From positions 16,328,664 to 16,392,663 of the forward strand of contig JAYGXS010000002.1 in the NCBI GenBank assembly GCA_036362985.1: a stretch of 64,000 bases of DNA, given 5' to 3'. Origin of the DNA: Ligula intestinalis. Lineage: Eukaryota; Platyhelminthes; Cestoda; Diphyllobothriidea; Diphyllobothriidae. The notes under the pieces were generated by a model. That model made no database searches. It saw only the letters and a program-made list of their open reading frames with translations, and was not told the origin of the DNA. The first letter of the stretch is position 1, and the number at the start of each line of letters is the position of its first letter. The translations under genes were made by a program, and so were the position numbers. Positions 1 through 9,238 of this stretch are shown in pieces.

Positions 1-750
1 AACAATGCTTTAGGTATGCTGCATCGTCAGTTGAGATCTTACGTCAGAGAACATGAACTCAGTTATTGGTAAATTGTGAAGCGTATTATTGATTCCCAAA
101 AACTCAGACATTAATACTGGGAGTACGCAGGTTTATATCCAATATTTAGCTTCCCTGGCTTCCACAGGGACATCATAAAGGCTGCCTATGTCTTTACTTC
201 TGAGTGAAAGATTTAGCAGGGAGTGTAGGTAGGAAACAGTTTGATCTCAGAAACGATCCCGACAATTAAGATCATGCGTGTGTTTTTGAGTAGTCCACCC
301 TCAATGCACGTGCAACTTTCCCACTCCTGTCACCCGAGTGACCTTGACAACAGCCCCCCAAACCAGGGGGTCATTTAGCCTCAAAAGACGTTTTTATGTG
401 ATAGCCGGTCGCGTCAATCAGAGGCGTCTGTTCCGAAGCCTTGTCGCTAGCTCACCCTGCGTGCCCGATGCACCTAACAGTTGCGATGGCAGGTCAGCCT
501 GCGAGGCGCGAAAAAAACACCCCCCTCCCCCTGCTCCGACGACGACAACGATAAAGCCCTCACTTCCACACGCGTACATACGGGGCTGTACTCGCAGGCG
601 ATCAGCCAATAAGGCAAACCAGGATAGAACATGTCCACAATGCGAAAAAGCTCATGAGACCCGCACAAAACCAGTCGCAACAATTGCATCGGCGCCATAA
701 AACATCTGGCACGTCGGCAATCGCCCGGGCTGAAGGGCACCTCTTCGGGT
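1..750. repeat. Direct repeat copy 1 (period ~765-795 bp)
   Basis: This segment recurs in the same orientation from about 797. The motif ATGCTGCATCGTCAGTT is at 16 and again at 811. The block starting TCATTTAGCC is at 371 and again at 1136, so the spacing drifts from 795 to 765 through indels. Shared landmarks include the serum of short blocks around 180-230/965-1020 and 395-450/1160-1210. The right part (about 600-745) also has an inverted counterpart at 1843-1970. The open frames here (for example 338-700) are not conserved between copies, so I regard them as chance frames in GC-rich repeat DNA. Confidence 0.75.
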
Positions 751-796
751 GGGTGAAACTACTTTCACAGGTAAACTGACATTTTCCATGTTAAAA

Positions 797-1400
797 TGCA
801 TGTTTCAGACATGCTGCATCGTCAGTTCAAATCTGAATTCAGAGAACATGAAACCAATTATTGCTAAAGTGTGAAGCATACTGATAATTCACAAAAATTC
901 TAACATGTTTGGTGTGAGCTCGCAGGCTTCTTTCTTATATTTATCTTCCCTAGCGTCCACTGGGGCATCATAAATAGTGCCTGTGCCTTTACTTCTGAGT
1001 GAAAGATTTTGCAAGGAGTGTAGGAAACAGTTTGAGGTTAGTGCAGGTTTTTGAGTACTCCACCCTTAATGCGATTACAACTTTCCCACTCCTGTCACCC
1101 GAGTGACCTGGAAAACAGCCCTCCAAACCAGGGGGTCATTTAGCCGCAAAAGACGTTTTTGTGATAGCCGGTCGCGTCAATCAGAGGCGTCTGTTCCGAG
1201 ACCTTGTCGCTACACACACAGAGTCTAACACTGCGTGCCCGATGCACCTAGCAGTTGCGTTTGCAGGTCAGCCTGCGAGACCCGGCCCTTGCCAGGCGCG
1301 AGAAAAAAACACTCCCCTCCCTGCGACGACAAAGCCCACCCTCCCACACACACACGTACGTACGTACGGGGTGTAGCAAAATGACACACACACATACACA
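797..1400. repeat. Direct repeat copy 2
   Basis: Diverged second copy of the 1-750 unit. It differs mainly by small indels and by expansion of CA and ACGT microsatellites near 1340-1405, where copy 1 has a short non-repetitive stretch (530-600). Both copies contain the block reading ATAGCCGGTCGCGTCAATCA. No conserved reading frame is shared by the two copies, which argues for a non-coding or long-dead mobile sequence. Confidence 0.7.
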
Positions 1401-1417
1401 CAGTGTGTTATGATGGT

Positions 1418-1517
1418 CCAACCACCACCACCACCATCACCACCACCACCATCACCACCACCACCACGTGTCACGGTGTCGGGCACGTGCACACACCGTG
1501 GTGGTGGCGGTGGTGCA
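1418..1517. repeat. (CCA/TCA)n and (TGG)n microsatellites in inverted arrangement
   Basis: A CCA-rich run at about 1418-1468 is followed after roughly 25 bases by a TGG-rich run at 1497-1517. The two are complementary, so a single strand could fold into a long hairpin with the loop around 1470-1495. Proline-rich and glycine-rich open frames across it are consequences of the triplet repeat, not genes. Confidence 0.8.
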
Positions 1518-1842
1518 GAACATGAACCTGGCACTAAAACCGCGTGGCGCGCGTGCCTTTCAGATGCAAAAAATGGTCTCTCTGGCTCAGGGGGTGTTGT
1601 CGCGTGTGTGACATGACGATGGCGGCTTAGGATTCCTCACCTGGATCGCGTCGCATAATGTTGGTCTGGCAGGACTACACACACACACACAGCACGTACC
1701 CTGGACCGCCGAGGCCAGGAACTAAGCCTGGCTGCCGTCTGACCCCTGGCGGTAGACGCGGCGGTGCATGTATGTATGTGTGAGGTTTGGAGAGAGCCGT
1801 GTTAATGGTTGCTGAGCATTGTTTTCCAGTTGCGCTGGAGCA

Positions 1843-2025
1843 GATTTCTAGGCGACTGCTTGCAAGGCAGATGTTTTATGGTGCACTAATGCAATTGTTG
1901 CGACTGACCGTTCTGTACCGGCCTCATGAGGTTTGGTACATGGTGGACCTGGCTCTGGTCTGCAATTAAAGCCCCTGTATATTGAGAGAGAGAGAGAGAG
2001 AGAAAGAGAGAAAGAACGAGAGAGG
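1843..2025 (+). mobile_element. Retroposon-like tail ending in (GA)n
   Basis: The block 1843-1970 is found in inverted orientation at about 600-745, sharing the words AGATGTTTTATGG and TGCAATTGTTGCGACTG. It ends in an AATAAA-like AATTAAAG, then CCCCTGTATATT and a (GA)n run at 1983-2025. A short tandem-repeat tail after a conserved 3' body is typical of non-LTR retroposons and SINEs. I see no clear Pol III boxes or coding sequence, so the class is uncertain. Confidence 0.45.
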
Positions 2026-2041
2026 AATGCTATATGTAAAA

Positions 2042-3230
2042 CTAGCGTGGAAGCCCGGCTTCGCCTTGGCTTCCTTACCCATTGGTATCCTTTTATGAAG
2101 GAAAAAGGTAAGTGTCCTCTGCAACAAAACGTTTTGAAACAATGTATACGTTCGAAGGATAAGCAAACAGTAATGAAGAACGGTATGGAAAGACTGAGAA
2201 GTGAAATTGTGGCAACGGAGAGAGTGACGTACGGAACCATTAAGGGAAAACGTGGTAGACTTCAAACGGGAACAGTAACGAGGACACACATAAAAGTAAT
2301 AATGGGAAGGACGGAGGTAGGGTAAAACGGTAAGGGAGGAAAAAGAGCCAAATTTTGAGTGACTAAGGAATTACAGTAGGGACGGTCATAAGAGGGGTAT
2401 TCATAGGAACCGTAAGTAAGTGGAAGATATAACCGTCAGACCCACGCTTCATGGTAAACAACATTCTTCGAAATCCCGTTGGGTGCCCAGACGTATAAAT
2501 TCCGTTTTGAACCAACTCGAGATATGGCAACATAGAGTTGGCCGTGGGAAAAGCACGATTCTTCAAGGTGAAGTCCAGCCACCTTGAAGGTTTGACCTTG
2601 AAACTCGTTGATGGACATTGCAAAGCAAACCTTCACGGGAAACTGCAGACGCCGGAAACGGAAGGTGGTATTGGACGGGATGATGGGAATGCGGGGAATG
2701 TAAACAATTTCCCCTTTCGCACAATCGGTAACAATTATGGCCTCTATCAGGTAGCTCATCAGATGCTGGACGGTAAACCTAGTGTCATTGCATAGGCGTG
2801 GTGCTTTCAGATTGCTTATGAGCATAATCGGCGTTCTAAATTTCAGAATCAGTTTATGGAAAGGGAAGCTAGATATTTCCAAACAGTCCAGGAATTCGAT
2901 TGGGTAATTAACGCAATCTGGGGGATCAACTGTTGCAAAGTAATAGTGTACAGCTTTTCCACACCTGGCAGAAGATGGGTTAGTCTCTCGTTAATGGCAT
3001 TGACAAATTTGTTTGTGGGGGCCAGAATTCCGCGTTCACAGAGCCACTCAACGTCGGAGAAATTGGTTTGGACGTTAGGGAAAACGTTTTCTCTTAGATC
3101 TTCGCCACTGCTCATCAAATTTGTAACAATGGCAAGGGATATCCGTCCGGTTGCATCGGTTTCGATTTTACCTTCACCAATCTTCAAGATATTATTGGAT
3201 TACTCTCCTGACTCATGATCAGCATTGAAG
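2042..3230 (-). mobile_element. Helitron 3' portion, 5'-truncated
   Basis: On the minus strand the element ends in a hairpin (stem GGAAGCC / GGCTTCC, loop about 12 bases) followed by ACG and the terminal CTAG at 2042-2045, then T. That is the Helitron 3' signature: hairpin, CTRR, insertion before T. Upstream lies a decayed PIF1-like helicase tail (2436-3187). The rolling-circle Rep domain and the 5' TC end are not visible, so the copy is truncated. An almost identical terminus is at 3664, so two copies sit in tandem in the same orientation. Confidence 0.82.
2436..3187 (-). pseudogene. Helitron PIF1-like helicase C terminus (frameshifted)
   Basis: Two overlapping minus-strand frames together give the end of a Helitron helicase. 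The first (from 3187) contains VFPNVQ, WLCERGILAPTN and VNAINERL. The second (from about 2945 to 2436) contains TVDPPDCVNYPIEFL, then LKAPRLCNDTRF, EFQGQTFKVAGLHLEE and HGQLYVAISRVGS, ending near NGISKNVVYHEAWV. These are the late helicase motifs of the PIF1 family (superfamily 1B), normally fused to a Rep nuclease in Helitrons and acting in rolling-circle transposition. A single-base frameshift at about 2930-2945 separates the frames, and the Walker A/B part is missing. It is a relic, not a working enzyme. Confidence 0.85.
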
Positions 3231-3663
3231 TGAAATCTCATATTGGCTGTGAGTTCCTATGGCTTTAACATAGAACATAACGGCGACTATTTCAGGCAGT
3301 ACTTTACCTGATTGTCCGAGGAGGGTATCGCCTGCAAAGACCCCCTGCTGCGTTGGTCAAAGGGGTGGTGCGTGAATTGGCCCTTAGGAGCGCAACTACT
3401 TGGGCAGGCGTGTGCATGCGTGAGTGCGCACGTATGTCTGCGAGTGGAAGTAGGTCAAGTGGAAGACCTCAGGACACCAAGTGGAACAAGTGCTTGCGAA
3501 GGCACATGACGTTGGGGCAGCGGGCTTTGGAGAACGAAGGGGGGAGGAGGAATAATGGCCAACCGCCACAACTTAAGTGTTCAATAGCCGGAGGCAGCGG
3601 TCGCCAGCCAATCAAAAACGGAATAGGAACCGCACACAGCTACAAGATCTCTTTTATTAAGTA
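3231..3663. other. Unassigned stretch between the two Helitron ends
   Basis: Moderately GC-rich sequence with several short open frames on the plus strand, none resembling a protein I know. It may be the 5' part of the first Helitron copy or an older insertion. I see no terminal repeats. Confidence 0.3.
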
Positions 3664-4146
3664 CTAGCGCGGAAGCCCGGCTTCGCCTTGGCTTCCTTAC
3701 CATTGTTCTCCTTTTATGAAGGAAAAAAGCAAGTGTCCTCTGCAGTAAAACCTTTTGAAACAATTAATACGTACGAGGGATAAGCAAACAGTAATGAAGA
3801 ACGGTAGGGAAAGACGGAGAACTATAAGTGTGGCACCGGAAGAGAGTGACACACACAACCATTAAGGGAAAACGTGGTAGATGTCAGGGGGAACAGTAAG
3901 GAGGACACACGTAAAGGTAATAATGGGAAGGATGGAGGTAGGGTTAACGGGCAAGGGAAGAACCAAAAAGAGCCGAATTTTGAATGACTAAAGAATTACA
4001 GGAAGGACGGGCATAAGTGGGGTAGTCATAGGAACCACAAGGAAAGCGGAAGATATAACCGTCAGGCCAACGCTTCATGGTAAACAACATTCTTCGAAAC
4101 GCCGTTAGGTGCCTAGACGTATAACTTCCGTTTTGAACCAACTTTA
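3664..4146 (-). mobile_element. Second Helitron 3' end
   Basis: This ~480 bp block repeats 2042-2530 in the same orientation. It ends at 3664-3667 with the same hairpin (GGAAGCC...GGCTTCC) and CTAG. Its inner edge retains about the last 24 helicase codons (the region around APNG and SKNVVYHEA). It is a severely 5'-truncated copy or a non-autonomous derivative. Similarity to the first copy stops at about 4146. Confidence 0.78.
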
Positions 4147-4391
4147 ATCATAGTCAAAGTTAAGAAAAGTGATTGTGAAACCAAAGGGGAATCAAACTTC
4201 GTACGAACAGGAATAAGTATAACACAGAGTCATAGCACGGACCGCTCTGCGGTATGACACAGTAAACCCACTGTCTGTCAGTGGCTGCTTTTGGCGGAGA
4301 TTGCTCGACCATTCTTCTCCAAATTGACTCTTATCTTAGACATACTTGTAACGCGAAAGTACCACGACAGTTCAAGCGTTGCTATCGACGA

Positions 4392-4945
4392 TGGCCACCA
4401 TCAGCTTCAGCAAGCTGATAGCAGACGCGGTGACTACGGCTGGATTATAGTGAAAGAAGACTTGCCGGATCTACCCCACTCCCTGATCACGCTCACGCCT
4501 GAACCCGATGTCAAGACAAAATTCGAGGAGACCGGAGATGGGTGAAGGCGCAGGCGGTGTGTGATAAAACACACTCCAACACATGCCAAAATAACACAAT
4601 CTTGCTGGGTAGGCTCCTGCCTCGGAGTGCCATAAAGGCCACATTAAGAAGGAGCCATTGCAGCCTGACTCAGCCCACAGTAAGCCCCTCCAACAACAAG
4701 ACACACTGGACCGACTAGGGTGTCCAAGTTATCCGTTCAGTTGGCAACCCTCCAAGCCACGGCTTTTAGCACACCGTGATAGCTTCAAGCGCAACACATT
4801 GTTCTTTTTTAGTGGGGAAATAAATGCGCTGAGGGTCGATCTCAATCTATTCCCCCCGCCAGCAACAGGCCATCGCCTAGCTAATCGGTCGCCTGAGTTG
4901 GGATGGGCGATCTATCAGTACCAAACAAGCAGACATGAGCATTTT
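4392..4945. repeat. Dispersed repeat X, copy 1
   Basis: It matches 12193-12680 in the same orientation over most of its length, with shared blocks such as GCAGACGCGGTG, CTACGGCTGGATTATAGTG, AAGGAGCCATTGCAGCCTGAC and GGTCGCCTGAG. A third fragment (about 8550-8625) matches the part around 4495-4545. No reading frame is conserved between copies. Just outside the left end a block at 4283-4372 is repeated at 4955-5045, directly beyond the right end. Confidence 0.75.
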
Positions 4946-4954
4946 GTCGAAAAC

Positions 4955-5045
4955 TGCCTTTGACGGAGAGTGCTGGATCATAGTTCTCTAAATTGGCTGC
5001 AATATTAGCCATAATTGCAACGCGGAAGTCAATTTAACTGTCCTG
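4955..5045. repeat. Duplicate of 4283-4372 flanking repeat X
   Basis: The two ~90 bp blocks share the framework CTGC-TTT-GGCGGAGA-TGCT and TCTCCAAATTG-CT...TGTAACGCG. They sit on either side of repeat X in direct orientation and are clearly diverged. They could be the direct terminal repeats of an element whose body is X, or the ends of tandemly arranged units. Confidence 0.5.
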
Positions 5046-5149
5046 GGGCATGTGGGGCGGGAAGGACACACCAGCTTTTCTAAAGGCATTACGCTACAGG
5101 TGCTAGAAGGTTAAGAACAGAAACATGATTAAAAATGCATATTGGGGAC

Positions 5150-5472
5150 TGAATGGTCGAAAATATGCGGGGCTCAGGTAATTGAATAGAAGGCGGGAAA
5201 CGTTTTCTGGGACTGGTACTTTATTTGCCCGACGTTTCGAACTCTCATGCGCCCTCATTGTCAAAGAATAAAAAATGTGCAACTCCGCTCTGCCGGGAAT
5301 GACCTTGAGCTCTACCATCAGTTTGCCCGCGCAACGCTAGATAGGCCTCAAGAAGATCGATATGCCTATTAATTGAATCTGCGGGCGAGTGCCATGCCTC
5401 TTGCAACAGGCGCGAGATTCGATCGTCCGTCAGACGTCTTGGTGTTGATATGGAGTTCGACGAAATTATCAT
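5150..5472 (-). pseudogene. Penelope-like element 3' end: GIY-YIG C terminus plus pLTR
   Basis: The minus-strand frame (5472 down to 5245) contains ISRLLQEAWHSPADSINRH followed by IDLLEAYLALRG. This is the conserved end of the PLE polyprotein; compare EAWASDDNSVNRCIELAPSY in the element at 49 kb. Downstream on the minus strand (5280-5150) is a terminal module with GAGAGTTCGAAACGTCGGGC and AAATAAAG. PLEs encode a reverse transcriptase joined to a GIY-YIG endonuclease. Here only about the last 45 residues remain, so the copy is heavily 5'-truncated. Confidence 0.72.
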
Positions 5473-5479
5473 GAAGAAA

Positions 5480-5942
5480 TGTCAAAAAGGAAGAACCGAT
5501 GCACTAGGAACTTGGTCACCAAACCTACGCCCCTCTCTATTGCCCCCGTTCTGCAATGAACTCTTACCGCCCACGCTGATCTCCTTCGATATCTGCGAAG
5601 TAAGCCTCACGTCGGTATAAACAAGATGTGGAGAATATGCGCGGGTGAAGATCAACGTCTCCTAGCTTGGCCTGAGTTTCAGATTAAAGTTTCGATACAT
5701 AACGGCCTGGTTGGACACCTCAGCACACGAATCGGCCCAAAAATTCAGCGATATGTGACCAGTCATGTCCAATGTTACCTGCCTATTTCGTCTGATTGCA
5801 CACCGCACTGTAAAGAATGCAAATATTTACGGCAATATATGCCCTTTTTATCGCGGTTTATTGGATAGAAACGTAGGTAACCACAAATTACACACTCCCG
5901 AAGCCTACGGAAACTTTTTAGCGAAGTTATTTAAAGTACGTA
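5480..5942. other. No recognisable feature
   Basis: Open frames of up to 84 codons (5626-5868 and 5765-6019, plus strand) do not resemble known proteins, and the second runs into the foldback element. I see nothing else here. Confidence 0.3.
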
Positions 5943-6976
5943 AAGTATGGCGAGTACTGCAAGCAACATTCTCCAATTTGAAAAAGACCGGTAATCACTC
6001 GCAAACCAACATTGAGTAGGGTTGCAGTATTGTTTATCCTGCAGTCCAATTTCAATTCTTTTCAATCATGCTAGGATACCGACTCTGTGATGAGCTTCTT
6101 TCTGACCCCTACGCAAAATTTGTTCCTGTAAAAAATGGCTAATTAAATATTATGCATTTTATCATTGATTTTGACTGCTTTGTAAATTCAAATATATTTT
6201 ATGGAAAGTATGCACGAAAAATCCTCTCATGTACTTATTTGATAGCAAATTACACCTTCTTTAAATTTTATTATTAAAGGAAGAGTTTCGTTGAGTTTTA
6301 AAAAAATTTCTCAATTGCCGAATGATTTTGAAACCTACAGACTGCTACAACTGAATTCAATTTTAACAAACTGAATGCTGTTTTCATCCCATTTAAGGAA
6401 AAGTACGTGCTTGCCTATGGTTTGACGAAGTGGTTGCATAGCCCTCATAGAAGTTCGCACTAGACTTGGATCATACTGTATATCAGGGGCAGCATTTGTA
6501 AATTCACGGATACGATGTATTATGAATGAACGCCGCACAAACGTTCAAAAACTCAAAATAAGATAATGTCTTAAAACCGAAGGAAAACCTTCCTTTAGGA
6601 ATAAAATTTAAAGAAGGCGTAATTTACTATAACTAAGCCAAAAAGAGAACTTTTTCGTGCATACTTTCTATAAAATATATTTGAATTTTAGGCATTACCG
6701 GTGTGCCCTGCATATGATCGATGTAAACATATGTACTTATATTTGAATTTATACAGGTAGTTAAAATCAATGATAAACAGCCATTTTTTACAGAATCAAC
6801 TTTCTCACCGCGGTCAGAAAGAAGCTCGTCACAGAGTCGGCATCCTAGCGTGACTAAAAATAATTAAAATTGGACTGCATGATAAACAGTATTCCAAACC
6901 TACTCAATGTTGGTTTGCGAGTAATTACCGGTCTTTTTCAAACTGCGGTATGTTTCTTGCAGCACTCGCCATACTA
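5943..6976. mobile_element. Foldback element 1 with long terminal inverted repeats (Tc1/mariner-like ends)
   Basis: The outer ~340 bp (5943-6290) is repeated in inverted orientation at about 6590-6976. Matching landmarks are AGTATGGCGAGTACTGCAAG / revcomp of 6956-6975, AAAAAGACCGGTAAT, GCAAACCAACATTGAGTAGG and GACTCTGTGA. TA dinucleotides flank both ends (5941-5942 and 6977-6978). The interior of ~300 bp has no transposase. The ends resemble foldback element 2, so it is a non-autonomous foldback or MITE-like element. Confidence 0.78.
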
Positions 6977-6979
6977 TAC

Positions 6980-7295
6980 CATTTAAAAGAGCAGCTTAAC
7001 AACCTTAAACAGGTATACGAGATGTTAACAATATCAACATATATTATGGTGGCGGTAGGCCTAACATGGAAATTCTATTCAGTTTTGGACAGTATCTCCA
7101 ATAAAATCTGCTTATTTCGTTTGGGAACTGGCAAGTGCGTGCGTAAGATAAGACTCCTTAATTATTTAACTCGCTAGCGACACAGGCACTAGCTGAATGC
7201 CCAGGCACGTGTGTTTGGTTAATTTGGTGCCGATAAACAGAGTAGCATGGAACTGAGAGTTCATATATACAAAAAAACATAAAGAGAACACTGAG
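6980..7295. other. No recognisable feature
   Basis: AT-rich sequence without repeats shared elsewhere in the window that I could see. The open frame at 6950-7177 starts inside the foldback arm and is not convincing. Confidence 0.3.
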
Positions 7296-7352
7296 GGACC
7301 CAAGGATGAGTCGAACCCTTCGCAGCTGCATTATGCAGCGACACAACATCGA
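7296..7352 (-). repeat. tRNA-like fragment (possible SINE head)
   Basis: On the minus strand the sequence contains a box B-like GGGTTCGACTCATCC (7306-7320) preceded by TCGCTGCATAATGCAGCTGC, which can form a small stem. It does not fold into a complete tRNA cloverleaf by eye. It is probably a decayed tRNA-derived SINE or tRNA pseudogene. Confidence 0.3.
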
Positions 7353-7531
7353 AAAAAAACACGCGCGTCTGAGCTTTTAACTAGTACCTGCACTATCAGT
7401 AGAGTAAAGAATGCAGTATGTGTATGCTACTGATTGCCTGGTGGCAGCTAGGGAATATTACGTCCTTATGCAGCAGGAACGAAGGATTTCAGCTGAAATA
7501 TTTGTAACGTGATGGTGGCTTGCGCGTGATT

Positions 7532-8497
7532 TACAGTAGTCGCCAAATATCACGCAACATGTCGAAATATGCGAAAGATTGATACTCTTTTGCCAATCGG
7601 CATTGACTCAGGTTGGGATACGGATTAGCATGTAGTCTATTCTGAAGTTATTTCAGTCATGATAGGATGCGGGCTTTTTAACGAACTTTGTTCTGACCAC
7701 TGGCAAAACGTGTCTATTTTAAAAACTGGCTACTCAAGTCGTATGCCTTTTTATCATTGATTTTGACTGCCTTTATCAATTAAAATATATTTTATGGAAA
7801 GGATGCACGACAAAATCATTTCTTGTACTTGTTCGATAGCAAATGACGCCTTTTTAAATGTTATGATCAAAGAAAGGGAACCTTTTGGTCTTAAAATTTA
7901 CTCAATTGCCAAATAATTTTCTAGCCTACTGACTGTTAAACTCAGATTCAAAGTTTAAAAACTGCGAACTGTATACATCCTCTTTAAGGAAAAGTACGTT
8001 TTCACCTACAGTTTGAGGAAGAAACCACATAGTTGTCATAAACTATTGAAATAGATGTGGAACATATTTTATGCAGTATAGACAGCATAAATACCTTGAT
8101 AAATAAGATGTATTGTGAATAAACACCTTACAATTGTAAAAAAGCTCATAATAAGTAACCTTTTTAAAACTGAAAAATACCCTTTCTTCGAGTATAAAAT
8201 TAAAAAAAGCGCAATTTACTATCAAGTTAGTACAAGAAATAATTTTTTCGTGCATGTTTTCCACAAAATATATTTGAATTTAAAAAGGCATACTACTCAA
8301 GTAACCACTTTTTACAACATATACGTTTTGCTAGTGGTCAGAACGAAGCTCTTTACAAAGCCCGCATCCTATCATGACTGAAATGACTTGAGAATAGACT
8401 GCACGATGATCAGTATCACAAGTTGAGTCAATGCCGAAAGAGTATCAATCTTTCGCATATGTTGACATGTTGCGTGATATTTGGTGACTACTGTAGT
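7532..8497. mobile_element. Foldback element 2 with long TIRs (Tc1/mariner-like)
   Basis: The left end reads TA-CAGTAGTCGCCAAATATC and the right end, reverse-complemented, TA-CAGTAGTCACCAAATATC. TIRs extend about 330 bp with landmarks GATTGATACTCTTT, GTCATGATAGGATGCGGGCT and AAAATATATTT. The terminal CAGT and the flanking TA agree with Tc1/mariner insertion at TA. The centre (about 7870-8200) has no transposase; the open frames at 8043-8264 and 8115-8381 lie across arm and centre and are not protein-like. It is homologous to 5943-6976. Confidence 0.85.
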
Positions 8498-8549
8498 TTG
8501 AAGTGATAGGAGGCTTGCGCAGCATCTGTCGCACTGTCTCTTCCCTCAG

Positions 8550-8625
8550 GCACATGAGCCAAATGTCAAGAGACAGTCAAGAAGACAGGAGATGGGATCG
8601 GGCGCAGGTGGCTGACGCGGCCGAA
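8550..8625. repeat. Repeat X fragment
   Basis: The segment reading TGAGCCAAATGTCAAGAGAC...AAGACAGGAGATGGGATCGG resembles 4495-4545 (CTGAACCCGATGTCAAGAC...GAGACCGGAGATGGG). It is a short diverged fragment lying just left of the MITE at 8657. Confidence 0.5.
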
Positions 8626-8656
8626 GCCGCCCTCATGCGTGCCACTACGCCCCCTC

Positions 8657-9230
8657 GGCAACAGTAGCTTTTGTAGCCCCACTCAATAATCCCTACAAAC
8701 TGCATGTTTTCCTACAAAAACGGTGGTTGTCGGGTTTTATGGGCGGGGAATTAGGACACGAGTGGAATATACTTTAAAAAATGCTAAATGCGTCTTTATT
8801 TTACTGTATTTAGAAGTGTTGTTGATTTATGTATGTAAATTTTCCTAATCAGTATTATCATTTAACATATTGCGAGAAGACCTCATTATCAAATTGCAGG
8901 TTTCTTGAATTTCCCGCGAATTGAAATGGCGGTTAGGAGGTCGTCTACTTCAACTTACCTGTGGTCCAACCTACCGTTCTGGAGTTAGATTAGTATAGTA
9001 CGTTGCGCGAAGCGCCGAGCACACCTTCAATTTACATGCGAAACAACCTGCTCCCAGCAGCCTCGGGAAGCAAATTCGACTACATTTTTTCACTTTACAC
9101 TTACTTATAAAAATTTCCATCTCTATATATCCGATGTCCCTACCCCACAAAACTCTATAACCACAGTTTTTGCAGGATAAAATGCTGGGACTAGGAGTAT
9201 CTGAGTTGGGCTATGTAAGCTACATTTGCC
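8657..9230 (-). mobile_element. hAT-like MITE, copy A (574 bp)
   Basis: The ends are GGCAACAGTAGC and GCTACATTTGCC, imperfect inverted repeats extending ~75 bp inward. The element is bounded by a perfect 8-bp direct repeat, GCCCCCTC at 8649-8656 and 9231-9238. An 8-bp target duplication fits the hAT superfamily (P elements also make 8 bp). There is no transposase frame. Internal sequence matches copies B, C and D; this copy is inverted relative to them. Confidence 0.9.
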
Positions 9231-9238
9231 GCCCCCTC

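Noticed and set aside
338..740. Overlapping frames of 88-120 codons on both strands
   Set aside because: The frames are not conserved in the direct copy at 1100-1400 and reflect GC-rich repeat composition.
1933..2325. 130-codon frame with (ER)n
   Set aside because: It reads through the (GA)n microsatellite and then antisense to the Helitron 3' end.
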